A DNA stretch of 64,000 nt from Anadara kagoshimensis (taxonomy: Eukaryota; Mollusca; Bivalvia; Arcoida; Arcidae): assembly GCA_021292105.1 (NCBI GenBank), contig CM037861.1:61177245-61241244 (forward strand). The letters run 5' to 3'. The notes beneath the pieces are model-generated. The model did no database searches. It was given only the letters and a program-made list of their open reading frames with translations, and was not told where the DNA came from. Positions within the stretch are counted from its first letter, which is position 1. Each line of letters opens with the position of its first letter. The translations under genes were made by a program, and so were the position numbers. This document shows, piece by piece, positions 1 through 12,543 of the stretch.

Positions 1-54
1 ATTGTTCTCTATATAATGGTGTTTAGGTGAAGTCATTTATTTGTATTCAAAAAA

Positions 55-215
55 GAACACACCAGTTCATGTCCAAATCGTAATCGCAAAAGTAGTAAAG
101 CAAAAAACTTTGAAAACTTGCAAATTTAAACAATTGAACTTCTATCGGAAATGAAGTGAGGTCGAGTGCTACTGAAAGCTAAGCACCTCCTGCATAAGTA
201 GTGCAAAATGAAAAT
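55..215 (-). repeat. 3' tail of YIDD retroelement family (truncated)
   Basis: On the minus strand this stretch repeats the non-coding tail that follows the reverse-transcriptase remnants near 1.4 kb and 5.3 kb. Shared landmarks are a GGAGGTGCTTA-like block, a TTTTACTTTGC-like block and the GATTTGGACATG block. Only the tail is present, as expected for a 5'-truncated insertion. Confidence 0.5.
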
Positions 216-789
216 TTAACAATTGAAGGAACATAGAACTATATGCGGCGTCAAAGATATTCAGGATAGTTTTGGATATGGAGACATCATAATTATCAAC
301 AATAAGCTTACATTATAAGCATTGTTGTCTTATACATTTTTATTCTTTTTAAATTGAACATATATACATTAAACATTAAATCTTATCTTTACTATAACTA
401 AATCTCTATTTTTAATTACATGCAATCATTGTCGCATCAGTCAATGATGAATTCTATTGCTGGTATTTATAATAATCAGTGACGACTTGCTATTTTATAT
501 TCAATCTATTGATGCATGAATCTGTTATTCTGTATATTAAAATTACTATTTTAAACTTTTATTCTTTTTATTTTATAATTAATATAACAGAACAGAATTA
601 TGTATATTGATATCAGATATGGCTTTGGTTAAACATACCACTTGTTATGGGAAAACATTCCCTGCTTGAAACACTGCCATCCATAACTTGTTCTACATGT
701 CATATGCCATTTTTTTTAAATTTAATCATGAAATACATTCAAAGTGGTATATTATATACATGTTTAAACTTGTAATGTACAAACTGTGC

Positions 790-1590
790 ACCATTGCTTG
801 CTGATTTGTTTCTTTATTCTTATGAAGCAGAATTTATGCAGAACCTTGTTAAATCTGGAGAAAAAACTGTCGCCAAATCATTCAACTCAACATACAGATA
901 TATAGATGACGTTCTGTCTCTTAACAATCTTAAATTTGGAGACTATGTAAATGTCATCTATCCTAGTGAGCTTTAAATAAAAGACATGACTGATTCCTCA
1001 AGTTCTGCTTCATATTTAGACTTATACCTGAATTATGACGCACACGAAAGGCTACATTTGAAACTTTATGACAAACGTGATGACTTCAATTTTTCTATTC
1101 TCAACTTTCCTTTTTTATGCAGCAATATACCTGCTTCTCCTGCTTATGGTGTATTTGTTTCCCAATTAATACGCTATGGTAGAGCTTGTTCCCACTACGG
1201 GACTTTGTACAACGAAGTAGGCTGCTTGCAAATAAATTGTTGACTCGGGGATATTGCAAGCCTAGGCTTATCAAGGCTCTAAAAAGTTTTATGGCCGTCA
1301 TCACAGTATTGTTGATAAGTTTGATGTTTCTGTGTCCAGGATTGCCCTGGATATATTTGACGTCTCATAGTTCCATGTTCTTTTCACACAATTTTGATTA
1401 CACACGTGGCGGGTGTAGCTAGCTAAACAGGAGGTGCTTACCCTTCCAGAGCGTCCGGCCTAACTTCCCTGGTGGAAGTTCACGTGTCTAACCTAACTTA
1501 TCAGTTCCAAAGTTTTTACTTTGCTTCTGGGTTATGATTTGGACATGGATTAGTATGTTTGTTTTTGTTCATTACAGACTGAAAATCTTC
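790..1590 (+). pseudogene. Decayed reverse-transcriptase fragment (YIDD type) with 3' tail
   Basis: Consecutive reading frames give parts of one reverse-transcriptase C-terminal region. There is a segment beginning ADLFLYSYEAEF, then the catalytic-type motif YIDDVLSLNN, then SASYLDLYLNYD, LYDKRDDFNF and PAYGVFVSQLIRYGRAC. After a further frameshift comes KKFYGRHHSIVDKF, ending at a stop near 1,370. An in-frame stop (about 974) and frameshifts show it is dead. A non-coding tail of about 200 bp follows and recurs elsewhere in the window. The family is a retroelement common in bivalve and other marine invertebrate genomes. I suspect a Penelope-like or related non-LTR element, but the subclass cannot be settled from this fragment. 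Upstream RT motifs and any endonuclease domain are absent, so the copy is 5'-truncated. Confidence 0.72.
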
Positions 1591-1851
1591 AAAAATTTGA
1601 ATTGTTGAAAACATCATTTTACTAAAGCTGAGTTTTAGCTAAAACTGTTTTTCTTAAAAACGATATTTTTCGCATATTTCTGTATTTTCCCAAAACTTCC
1701 AAATCATTTCAAGAAAGTCGTTTTTGTTGCATACAATTAATTGGTAAAGACTAACACTTTCAAATACTGCAAACACTTCAATATTTCTATTCTAAACACA
1801 TATGGTTGATAGCTTAACGGAATAGTTGCACCTCTAAAGGCTCTTTAATCT

Positions 1852-1980
1852 AATTACATATCATACCAGTGTTAATTTTAGAGCACTAGACGGTCGTTTC
1901 GGAATACAATTCCTCATCAGTAGTCCTTGGACCAAAATTATGAAACCAAACTTGTTTTCATGATGTTGAAAAAATACTCA
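1852..1980 (+). repeat. Direct repeat, copy 1 (with 2,337-2,467)
   Basis: About 130 bp matching the stretch at 2,337-2,467. Shared blocks include TTTCGGAATACAATTC and TTGGACCAAAA followed by an AT-rich tail with the same word order. The origin is unknown; it could be two copies of a dispersed repeat or a local duplication. Confidence 0.6.
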
Positions 1981-2336
1981 AAAGACCAAGTTTAGCTAAG
2001 GAAATACTTCGCATGAGGAAGTATACCTTAGTTTAGAGGGATTTTAAATTCTAACTAGCAGCAAATTTCAAGTAATCATTGGATACGATTTTGTCATTAT
2101 ATCTGGCGTCCATCTAAAGTCTGGAGTTTCATTTTAGTGGTACCAATGTGCATTTATCTTGCTTACATGTACAGTTCGTTTTCTTGTGGTGAATTCTTAT
2201 TAACTGCGATTGCAGCGTTCTATTCATTTATATATGTGTCATATCCTGATTTTGAATTTTTATTTTAAGTTTTCATTTTAAGTTGCAAATTTTGAATACA
2301 TGATTTTAAATTAAAATTCACCTCGTGGCACATGTA

Positions 2337-2467
2337 GTAATTACATATTATACCCGTTTTAGTTTTACATCACTAGGCGGCGCTTTCGGAATACAATTCA
2401 TTAGTAGTGCTTGGACCAAAAATTATAAATCCAAAATTGTTTTCAAGATAATGAAAAGATACCCAAT
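2337..2467 (+). repeat. Direct repeat, copy 2 (with 1,852-1,980)
   Basis: Second copy of the about 130-bp repeat, some 485 bp downstream of the first and diverged by scattered substitutions and small indels. It carries no convincing reading frame. Confidence 0.6.
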
Positions 2468-3480
2468 GTGCGTGTTTAGTTTTTATAATATTTCCAAAGT
2501 ATTCAGAAAAAATACTTTTTAAGCATCGAATTTTAGTGTTGGACAGAGACCCGTCAATTTGCCAGTATGATTTTAATAATGTTTAATTCTGATATCTGAG
2601 GCATTAAACATAGCCTAGATACATCGATAAACTGTCACAAGCATGTATCAAGAGGCAGTATACCATGACATTTGTCATATATGGTACCAATATAGCTAAA
2701 GCTCTACAGACTGACTGAAAATCTTTCATTGTGTTTTGTTTGAATTTTAATTTAATTAATCATGTCATGTGCTACTATTGAATTTTCATGAAATGACACC
2801 ATTGAAATATAAAATATTATATATGTAACAATAGTTTTAAAGTTCAATAGATCCAATCCCAGCCCTTCCCCCGAAAATAAATACTGGCTGTGTGCAAGTG
2901 GTATAAATCTCTTTAAGACCATGGAACTATGTAGGTAACTTAACAATTGTATATACAGTACAGACTTGTTTAACGCTGAGCTAACGAAATGAAGTCAAAG
3001 CTCGGCTGTCAAATGGTCGCCAATTGGATAGCTACCGAGAGATTGATAGTAGCTGCTGAACACCTGTAGAGATAAGCTTGAACGGAGCCCAGGTGAACTG
3101 CCGATTCGTCTCTGTTTCGTTCGCTTAGTGGTAAATATTCGACAGGTCTGTAATGTAGATTATAGCTTATTTTATACAGATATTAAGAATGGTCTTTGCT
3201 TGGAATCACAAGGACTTATAATTATACAATACATGAAATTAGTGTTGTGTCATAAAGCAGTAAAATGGAAAGAATATCGACTAGAAACAGAAAATGTATT
3301 TCGTAAATTTGTCTGCGTCTATATAAATTTTTTACACAAAATAGAACTTCCCAAAGTTATTACAGCAGAATGCAAAATCTGCCAAAAGTATATTGCTATC
3401 TGAAACAAGACGGATATGTCTGATTGGAATGATTTTGTGGTATAGGTATTTTTAAGATTTTTACAATATCATCTAGACTG
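2468..3480. other. Intergenic stretch without recognisable features
   Basis: AT-rich sequence. Short reading frames at 2,752-2,946 and 3,128-3,403 show no recognisable domain, compositional signal or splice context. I see nothing else here. Confidence 0.5.
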
Positions 3481-3484
3481 TCGG

Positions 3485-3718
3485 TATTTCTATCAACAGA
3501 GTGGCGTGAGGTAGTGACGTAATTACGCCCCAGTCATGATTATTTCACCAATACCGAGGCGATCAGTTATGGAATTGTGGAGGAAACAAATATTCCGGGG
3601 AAACCCAGCGAACTATTTCACAATAAGATCTGTCTGATAGTGGGGTTTGAATCCTAAGCGGTAAGAGACGATGTGCCGCTTTAGATCACCATAGGCTATC
3701 GAGACCTCATTCCGCCAC
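3485..3718 (-). mobile_element. tRNA-derived SINE relic (family 1)
   Basis: Read on the minus strand it has a tRNA-like head with an A-box-like TGGTGATCTAAAG and a B-box-like GGATTCAAACCCC. The family body follows: a TTTCCTCCACAATTCC-like block, then a GACTGGGGCGTAA-like block. The same order of landmarks recurs in at least ten places in this window. The copy is diverged and certainly old. Confidence 0.6.
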
Positions 3719-3934
3719 CGTAGAGACCTCTTCCATCATCTGATTAAACGTCGTGTGGTGACCTACACGAAGAGGAAAGGGCTAGATTGCTCCAACACAA
3801 ACGTTAGTAATACGTTCTGTTAAAATTACAAACAAGATTGTTAGACTAGAAGAAAATTTGTGAAATAACTGATAATTTCATCAGTCTGGAGACTGTTTGT
3901 TAATTTGAATAAAGTTTAGTATATCTAAAGTGCA

Positions 3935-4110
3935 CGCGTGACGGGTGTAGCTAGCTTAACAGGGTTCGTACCCTTTCGGAGCACCCAGTCTCACTTCCCC
4001 AGTGAAGGTCAACGTGTTTAATCTAATTTACCAATTTTAAAGTTTTTACTTTGCTTTGGGATAGTGATTTGGACATGGATTGGTATGTTTTTGGTTTAAC
4101 AAAAACATTT
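3935..4110 (+). repeat. 3' tail of YIDD retroelement family (truncated)
   Basis: Starts with GGGTGTAGCTAGCTTAACAG and continues through the family tail to GATTTGGACATGGATTGG, parallel to the sequence after the reverse-transcriptase fragment at 1.4 kb. No coding part precedes it, so this is a heavily 5'-truncated insertion. Confidence 0.65.
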
Positions 4111-4654
4111 TATGAATAAACCTTATTACATTACACTCTTAGTATGATAGTTTTTCACTTTGAAGTGAGCTTGGGAATTTTACGGAGTTTGCAGACTTTT
4201 GAAATAAGATTTTAAGCAGAGACTGCCATCAACAATAGGTCACTTCCTAATAAAATAATACATGGAATTTTTTGTAAAATGCTGCTACAATCTCTGAAAA
4301 ACAACAGGGTTTTATTAATAATGAATATGGTTTAGTATGAAATTCTGTCGGAATGTAAACCCACAAACAACTAATTATTTAAAAAATATTTTTTCCTTTA
4401 ATATACATGTACTTCATGAATACATAATCATTGCACGTCTAAAATGATTCACTTCAATTCTTTTACAAAAACGGTAACCCTGAAAGGGACTCTATTTTGT
4501 CAAGCTAAATAAGGACTGCAAAAATATTTATACTAGATGATACCATCAATAAAATGTTAGAAATTTTGATAGACACCATTATGTGTTGTGTTTTGCAATA
4601 TAGTTTTCAAACAAACAATCGATATACCAATTGGAACAAGCTGAATCGTGGTCA

Positions 4655-5430
4655 TTGTTTGCTGATTTGTTTCTTAATTAATATGAAGGAAAATTTATAT
4701 TATATATATGCAGAACCTTATTAAATCTGGAGAGAAGACTGTTGCCAAATCATTCAACTCTACATACAGATAAATATATAGATGACTTCTATTTCTTAAT
4801 CATCCGGAATTTGAGGAACATTTGTATGTGAATGTGAAGTATTCAAGTGAGCTTGAAATAAGGATACAACTGATTTTTCAACTTTTGTTTCATATTTGGA
4901 GCTATACCTCAATTATGACAATAAAGAAAGGCTACATTTGAAGGTGTATGACAAATGTGACGATTTCAATTTTAATAAACAATTTTCCTTTTCAATGCAA
5001 AATTATACCTGGTTTTCCAGCTTATGGTGTAGTTCTTTCAGAGTAAATACGCTATGATAGAGCTTGGTCCCAATACGGGAATTTTATACAACGAAGCAAG
5101 CTGCTTACAAAGAAAGTGTTGACTCGCGAATATTGCAAGCATACGCAAACCAAAGCCCTCAAAAAGTTATTTGGTCCCAATTACAATATTGTTGATAAGT
5201 ACCATGTCTCTATATCCAAAATTGCACTTGATGTATTTTACACCCTAATGTTCCGTGTTCTTTTTATTCTAAATTTTGATTTCACGCACAGCGGCAGTTG
5301 CTAGAAAGACCAGGGTCGCTTACCCGTCTGGAGCACTTGTCTCACTTCCCTGGTGGAAGCTCGCGTGTCTGTTCTTAAATTTTTACTTTGCCTCTAGGAT
5401 TGTGATTTGAACATGTATGTCAAAGAATCG
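4655..5430 (+). pseudogene. Second decayed YIDD reverse-transcriptase fragment with tail
   Basis: Same reverse-transcriptase family as at 0.8 kb and beginning at almost the same point of the element. It is broken by more stops and frameshifts, including an AT-rich insertion around 4,700. Recognisable parts are the YIDD-region coding sequence near 4,770-4,800, an SASYLDL-like equivalent near 4,880-4,920, and the C-terminal part around 5,116-5,240 (KALKKLFGPNYNIVDKYHVS). The family tail follows. It has no coding capacity. Confidence 0.65.
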
Positions 5431-5492
5431 TGACTAGGACATAAAGCATTATTAGTCTACTCCGCATATTCTTAGAACAACACTTGTTTCCC

Positions 5493-5920
5493 CAGGGTTC
5501 GTACAGACATTTGGACTCCAAATTTTAGGACTTTTTAGGTTCTTTTCAGGGTCTTATTTGCACATGTAAGGCCTAATCAGAGAGACCATTTTAGTAAAAA
5601 CAAATTGGTGCAAAGGCAACTAAATCAATCAAACATGTTCATAGTAATGACACTTGAAAGGAAGGTTGAAGTTGGGTGTTTGGTTGGGCCAGATACCTTT
5701 AAATTGCACATTTCAATGTAATATCAATTAATTATTTATTTACATCAGTCTATTTGCAACCACCTAATAGCAAAATACAGACACCCAACTGGCCAAATTC
5801 GAGGGCTTTTTAGGGCCTTCAGGATAAATTCAAGGGCTTTTTAGGGCCAGACTTGTTTTTAGGGTCTTTTTAGGACAAACCTCAAAATTTAAGGACTTTT
5901 CCAGGCCTGTACGAACCCTG
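5493..5920. mobile_element. Non-autonomous DNA transposon, CAGGGTT..AACCCTG ends (copy 1)
   Basis: A 428-bp element with terminal inverted repeats CAGGGTTCGTACAG and CTGTACGAACCCTG. The interior carries subterminal copies of AAGGACTTTT and GGGCTTTTTAGGG-type words. A near full-length relative lies at 59,705-60,128. The CAG..CTG ends suggest the hAT superfamily; flanking duplication at this copy is not clear. No transposase is encoded. Confidence 0.75.
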
Positions 5921-5929
5921 TTCCAGTAG

Positions 5930-7430
5930 TAGCATTTACTCGATTCGTTAATCACGTTAAACGCATGGAACAACCGTAAAATCTATAACCGTTAAACCGA
6001 AATAAACACATCAAGCGTTTAAATTGACAAATTGGCCAGTTTGAAATCCGGCAGTCAGTTCATTAATTTTCGTCAGTTCAATCGACGATTCATTGGTTTA
6101 ATCTGTGGAAAAAAACGATAATATACGGTGGCTTAAAGTTTACTGAGACATGCACGTATCTGCTTACTTTAACACATTAGCGTCAGCGAGAGTTGTAGCT
6201 TAACTTAATTCATTGTGCTCGGTATTATAACGAGCTGCTGCGTCCTTTGATTTATCAGAGGAGGAAATCTTTTTAAACATTTAATCTCAGCACTCGGAAC
6301 GCCACAAATTGTGTATCAGCTTTACTTTATAACCTTCCGCCGTTGGAAAATAGGGATTACTTTTTGACAAGTGTTCGACGGCTGGAAAAACACCCATCAG
6401 TATAACTCATACTCTGTGCTAGTGTCTGGTCTAGTGATTTGTCCTTTGATGATACCCTCAAAAGCGAAGTATATCTTTGAGGTGATGTACATATCGGATC
6501 CAAAATATTTCTCTATTATAAAAATAATCAATAAAACAAAAATAAATATGGATATCATTTTTTATGATAAATGATTAGTAAAGTACGGTTTATTATGCAA
6601 ATTTTAATGTGAATGTTTAGGATTCACATGTAAATACATCTTGTGTTTTATCAGGGCTCTCCGGTTTCCTCCGCCATACTAAAACAGCATTCCATGTATC
6701 CTTTGCTGTTTTTTTTATTATTATTATTATTTAACATGTATGCACATGTAGGTGTTAAAAAAGACATAATTATTTTCTTATTCTGTGACAATACTGCTAA
6801 TCTTGCATGGCTGACAACGTCTAGTCACTATCCATGGAATACCCTTACTGTAGGTGCATTGAAGATTCCATAGTGACTGGATAGATGAATATCCTCTATG
6901 CATATTAGTTGTGGTTCTGGTCTGTAAAACATTTTTGAGTTCCTTTTATTTTTATTTTTAACTTATTTGACACTTGTAATATTGTTAAACAATGTAAGCA
7001 GTTTACATCAACAAGATGGTCCTAAGTCTGTTGATCATGTGATCATCGTGAATTTGCAATTTCTAGTCCTGAATTTGCAATTTCTGGGTACAAAAACAAT
7101 CCATGTAACCAGAATTTTTAAGATTTCAAAAGGAGACCTACATCACTGAGAGTGGAAAAATGCAAGACAATCCTTTAAACTTTATTCATCAACCGTTGAC
7201 AGCACTTTTCAATAAAGACATGATCAGTGTGGTGTATGGTTTCCATCATGAAAAGTCGTGACAAGTTATAACAAATTTTATTGACATAAAAACACATTTC
7301 AAAACTTAATAAATGTTTATTTTGCCTGTAAACGATTTTAACAACTACATATTTACAAAATATTAAACAGCTTATGCTGTTCAAGTAAACAAACATTTAA
7401 TATATATGTATATAAAATTTCCTCACTAAA
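5930..7430. other. Intergenic stretch without recognisable genes
   Basis: AT-rich DNA. The short open frames at 6,371-6,574, 6,643-6,873 and 6,967-7,149 have no recognisable domain or splice-linked context and look like chance frames. Confidence 0.5.

Positions 7431-7463
<33 letters not shown>
7431..7463. repeat. (TA)n microsatellite
   Basis: Uninterrupted TA dinucleotide run directly abutting a small inverted-repeat element. Confidence 0.95.
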
Positions 7464-7464
<1 letters not shown>

Positions 7465-7623
7465 CATGCCAATTGACACGAAAATCTGTAAACCCTAAGA
7501 TAGGTGGTTGTTGACCTATAGATCCCTGGCTGACTAATAGAATAGCAGGGAGGAAACTGTAGCAGCTATAGATGATAGCTGAGCTATACTGGGGTTTACA
7601 GATTTTTGCACCAATTGACATGC
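7464..7623. mobile_element. MITE with about 33-bp terminal inverted repeats
   Basis: The left end (GCATGCCAATTGACACGAAA and onward to CTGTAAACCC) is mirrored at the right (GGGTTTACAG to CAATTGACATGC) with a few mismatches. It is about 160 bp and non-coding. It lies between the TA microsatellite and unique sequence, so a TA-type target duplication cannot be distinguished. Confidence 0.7.
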
Positions 7624-8690
7624 CATATATTTTTCCAATTACTGTAGAGAAAAGACCTAACAATGTACAGACCATATTGTTTTAACTTTAAATGTACAAT
7701 TAAATCATAAAGCCAAAAAAATAATTCTGAATGCTGAAATATTGGTCAATTGGTATCTATGCTACAATGCAGATATAGATACAATAGTATTTAGTAGACT
7801 GCCAAATGATCTTATAGAACAACAAAATGTGAATATAGATCTCTGATGCCATACAACAGGAGATGCAATAATTTCAGAAAAAGACCCATTGCCCTTTTTA
7901 AGGTGTGGTGAATATAAGAAACCTTGGATGTTATTAAACCCCCAAATCAAACCAAATGGGTCAAAAGCACAAAGGTCACATTCACTTTTAAATTTTGAAA
8001 AATACCAATGTAAAAGAGAATTCTTAAATACCATGGGTATTTTTATATTTTTATTATGAAAAATATTTCTACCCATGAAGCTTATTTACAATTAGAACAC
8101 AATGGCAACCCACAAATCTGTACAAAAACAAAATATTAATATGATTCTTAAACATGTATATGATAATGCTGAAATTATGATCAAATGCAATTTTCTGTGT
8201 CAAAAAATTAAGTCATGCATACTAATTAAAGCTGTTGAATAAACATATACATGTTGTAACTAGAACTGTCTCTTGAGACCCAAATACCCCCACCCCCAAA
8301 ATCTACAAAGGTTTAATGTTTTCAAACAACCTTGACCTTTGTGATATGACCTTAGTTCAAGGTCATTACACACCTTTCTTCATGTGAAGCTTTTTTACAG
8401 CCTTCCAAAGCAATTACGAGATATGGACTGGACATAATTTTTCACAGACAGACATGGTGATTCCTAAGTAACCCCCCCCCCCCTCAAACTAGTTTGCAGG
8501 GGTATAATCATGTTGATTTTTATGTTATACATTGTAGTATGTTTTTGAGGAGAAAATTAAATGACACGTAATTTTGAAAAAAGATACAGTGGATTTGGTC
8601 ATATACATGTATCTTGTATAAATATGCAGCATTGCAAATTGAGATGCCACATTTTTTCACCCTGGTGATTTATCAACTCATTTTTTTCTA

Positions 8691-9800
8691 TATAGGCAAA
8701 CTACATTGACCTGTCTGCTTGACTTTTAATTTCAACATGTATATTGGACTAATACATTTATGTTTAAGGAATCACATGTTTATTTTGTCTGCATTGTGGG
8801 AAACAATACTGGTATACATTATACATAAGAATTTTGTATATATTAACTGTAAATCCTAGCACTATCCATGTACTGTGTGGATCATCATATATCGTCGTGT
8901 CATATGTTTTCGGCGGACATTTGTTTTCGGGGCATATTTATTTCTCTGGATATCAAACGCACGTGCATTTATAGAACATTTCCTCGGACAACTTTTTTTA
9001 AGGTAAAAACCGGACTTTTTGCCTCTGAATCGAAATGTGAAAAATCAAACTTAATATCAAAAATATAGAAAGTTCTTCCTTACATATGGTATTTCCTGTG
9101 TTTTCTGTAATGTCCGAATTAAGTATCATTGTTAAATGATGTTACAATAAAAAAACAATGCAACTGCTACTGATGTTGACATTTGGCAGCGTTCCCGACG
9201 CCATCAATAAAATCATGTGACTGCCACATGGTTAGCATGTCTGTACAATATGAAATCGAAAGAATAAGGTGGCTCTGTTTTTATATATTTTCTATACAAA
9301 TATTGTTTGCAACTTATATATAGTTTATATATAGTTTGACTTGCGTTATTTCACCAAAAGAAAATAATATCTAGAATAAAACGAAGTTGATTAACCAAAA
9401 AATTAAGATATAAAAGGTTTAGTTTTGACTAGCATTCAAGAGCTGTATACATTTTGAGCAGTATAGAGCCACCTTATAATCCGGTTCCACTTTTGAGTCA
9501 CTCCTTCTGTTGACCAATGACATGCGCCGAAAACATATGACGTTCCAAAAATAGCATTGTAAACAGACATGCAGACAAAATCACCTCTCCGAACAAATTG
9601 CGGTATGAAATGAAAAATTTGATTGTTTGATTTGATAAAGATTGTCTTTATTTGATTTACAAGCCAAACGTCACAAATGATCTCTTATTAATTTTTTTTT
9701 GAAGCAATACTGTCTTAATACACCGAAAACCCATGACACGAGGATATAAATATTTCTAACAAAAGGTCAAACAGACAGGTCAATGTTGTTTGGATTTACC
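8691..9800. mobile_element. MITE (TATAGGCAAAC family) with a second element nested inside
   Basis: The outer ends TATAGGCAAACTACATTGAC and GTCAATGTTGTTTGGATTTA are inverted repeats related to those at 37,456-37,699 and 38,838-39,086. The interior is interrupted at 8,895-9,741 by another inverted-repeat element, which explains why this copy is about 1.1 kb while its relatives are about 250 bp. Confidence 0.6.
8895..9741. mobile_element. Nested inverted-repeat element
   Basis: Ends are TCGTGTCATATGTTTTCGG and CCGAAAACCCATGACACG, imperfect inverted repeats. A second GCCGAAAACATATGAC block lies internally near 9,525. It sits inside the larger MITE. No transposase frame is seen. Confidence 0.5.
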
Positions 9801-9940
9801 ATTTTAGACTATTCCATGTTTATAAACAAACTATGTGAACCCAGATCCTGTATATAGTGAGTGTGATAAGATAGGGAGCACTATTAATATATATAGGACA
9901 GGTTAATACAAGTACTAAACGTGCATTATATAGTACATAG

Positions 9941-10123
9941 TACAGTCAAACTTGTCTATAATGGCCACCCAAAGGAACCAGTAAATGTGGTCTTTATGGG
10001 CAGGTGGCCTTTATATACAGGTTCAAATAATATAAAAAAGAACATATCGGATACAATTCTACTGGCCTCTATAAGAGGGTGGCCCTTACATAGAGGTTGC
10101 CTTTTAAGGCAGGTCGGACTGTA
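9941..10123. mobile_element. MITE, TACAGTC-ended (Tigger/pogo-like ends)
   Basis: The left end TACAGTCAAACTTGTCTATA and right end GGCAGGTCGGACTGTA form inverted repeats, and internal TGGCC(ACC) blocks are repeated in both orientations. The ends resemble TA-inserting pogo/Tigger-type MITEs. Related ends occur at 28,237-28,390, 45,680-45,859 and, degenerate, near 58,825 and 56,385. Confidence 0.65.
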
Positions 10124-10259
10124 TGTAACTATCCTAATACTAGATAAGACTAAAAGTAGAAGCACTATTATAAATTACAAGAAATACAGAGAGTATACAA
10201 TAATCATTCAAACCACTAACATTAACCCTAAATTTGTCCCCATAGAATCATATTAGTTG

Positions 10260-11878
10260 GCAAAAGGTTTGCCATTTCCTTAACCCTCCCCCCCCCCCTT
10301 ATTAACTACATCTGACTACAATTCTATATGAAAAATACAATAAGTGTAAAAAATAACATATTAAACTATTTCAAATTTTAAAGCATACCTAATTTATGTG
10401 GACAATGTGCTTTTAAATACTGTACCCAAATAAAAGTACCCAAAAATAAAGTTCAATGTTCCCTACAGAAATTTTGGTAAAACACAAAGCTTAAAACCCT
10501 GAATAAAATCCATCAAAAATCCATTTTCGAGCTAAACAACCAAGAAATCGAATAATGTAGATTACAATAAAATGCTTGTGCAAAAAAACCCCTTACAAAA
10601 TGAAAGCTTAAAGAAAATTTAATAATTCCAAAATAATGTCATTTATACAGAAAAAAGCATATATGTGTATATACTCTAAATATGAAAATACATGCATAGT
10701 TCTACATGGGTGAACCCAATAATGAATAATAATGATTGATAATATATCACAGAAGCCTTCTAATAACTCTATATACAACTGTACATTTAAATTATTGATA
10801 CTAAACATGCTATATGAATGTATAAAACTTATTATATTCCTACAAACACAAGAAATAAACCCTTTAAAGCACTGTTTACTACATCTACAAAAATATAAAG
10901 AAATGTTGATAATAAAGTCATTAATAATGCAAAACAAGTTTCCACTGTTCTATATTGCACACAAAAATGAGGTAAATATTCACACAGTGATGCTGAAGAT
11001 GAAAAAATTCCCTACATATGTTTAGTTTCTCAAATTTCAGGAAAATTTACCGATATATCACCATTAAATAATGTTGGAATTATTTATATATTGACTGTTC
11101 ATAACTTTTACTTTCTGAAAACTATATACATATATCAGTATACTGTATAAGAAGAAACATTGGCGAGGAAAAAATATTCATAATTTTCATGGTGACCTTT
11201 GTACTGCGAATATATCTTGGTACAATTTCCCTACAGTGGGAACCATATGAATATTTCTAATTGCAAAATAGTTTAGAAGGTACAAAATTTCTTCTTATAC
11301 AGTATAAACAATTAAAAAAAAACCATCCCGGTCCATGTCCAAATCTGAAATTCAAACGCAAAAAAATTTTTTTGAAAACTGGCAAGTAAAGATAAAACAT
11401 GTGAACTTCATGAATAAAATTCTGACCAATGAAAGTTTTTATGTACTGCTTAGAACACAAAAAAATTCTGTAATGAAGCAAAAATAAACAGTTCTAATTA
11501 CCTAAAATTATGAATGCTGTCATAAAAATTACAAAATGATGAAACAAGGGAGACAACTCTGGTAATAAAAATCCTAATGCTGTTTTTGATTTTCTACAGG
11601 CACATAAATTGATAATATGAGGTATACTGGTTAGTTTACATGGACTTGCAAGAATTTTGGGTACCCATACATTGTACACTGATTTAGATATAAGCATCTA
11701 ATAATATTTTGTACATTATCCCGACACTTTCTCATAATAAGACGTTATTCTAGAAACATAAATAATGGCTCTACAACAGCATTAACAGTATCATAGGGTA
11801 AATTGCCAAAGCAAAGCCCATTGGACATGGAATCAAGTGCAATTCACAATAAGCCATCAAAAAAATGGGTGGCACTGA
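10260..11878. other. AT-rich intergenic stretch, nothing recognised
   Basis: Contains a C-homopolymer tract near 10,286 and many short chance frames on both strands (for example 10,608-10,937 minus and 10,732-11,025 plus, which overlap each other). I find no domain or gene signal. Confidence 0.5.
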
Positions 11879-11879
11879 A

Positions 11880-12495
11880 CAAGTCATAGTGATATACTGG
11901 TAGATGGCATTATACATCTGTGAATGGCTCACAGTGACATTTAGGACCCTATACATATGTGGATAGCTCAAAGTGACATGGAAGGCCCTATACATGTGTG
12001 GATCAGTCACAATGACATGGAAGGCCCCATACATGTATAAATTGGTCACAGTGACATGGAAGGCCCCATACATTGTAAATTGGTCACAGTGACATGGAAG
12101 GCCCCATACATGTGTAAATTGGTCACAGTGACATGGAAGGCCCTATACATATGTGGATAGCTCACGGTGACATGGAAGGCCCCATACATGTGTAAATTGG
12201 TCACAGTGACATGGAAGGCCCTATACATGTGTGGATCAGTCACAGTGACATGGAAGGCCCATTGACACATTATTGGCTCACAGTGACAAGAAGGACCTTT
12301 AAAACATGTGAATGAGTGAATGACATGGAGGCCCTATACACATGTGAATGAGTCACAGTGACACCCTATACATGTGTGAATGACTCATGTTACACAGAGG
12401 ATCCTTGCATGCATGTCAATGGGTGACAGTCACATGAAGGGCCCTAAACACATGTGTGAACATGTCATAATGACATAGTGGGCTCTGTACAGATT
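11880..12495. repeat. 39-bp minisatellite, about 15 diverged units
   Basis: The unit is close to CACAGTGACATGGAAGGCCC followed by CATACATGTGTAAATTGGT. The core from about 11,930 to 12,260 keeps strict 39-bp spacing; outer units are degenerate. It lies just downstream of the SPSB3-like gene stop codon, possibly within its 3'UTR. The repeated open frame on the minus strand is a by-product of the unit being a multiple of three. Confidence 0.88.
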
Positions 12496-12543
12496 GCTGG
12501 AATGTTTTATACAAATGAAATTCAGTGATGATGTAAGTAAATG

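Noticed and set aside
7762-8076. Minus-strand 104-codon frame
   Set aside because: No recognisable domain, low-complexity AT-rich region, no supporting splice or repeat context.
10608-11025. Overlapping frames on both strands
   Set aside because: Opposite-strand frames in AT-rich DNA, rich in Ile/Asn/Lys/Tyr codons, as expected by chance.
11771-12270. Minus-strand frames repeating HVTVTNLHMYGAF
   Set aside because: Translation of the 39-bp minisatellite downstream of the SPSB3-like gene; no start context or domain.
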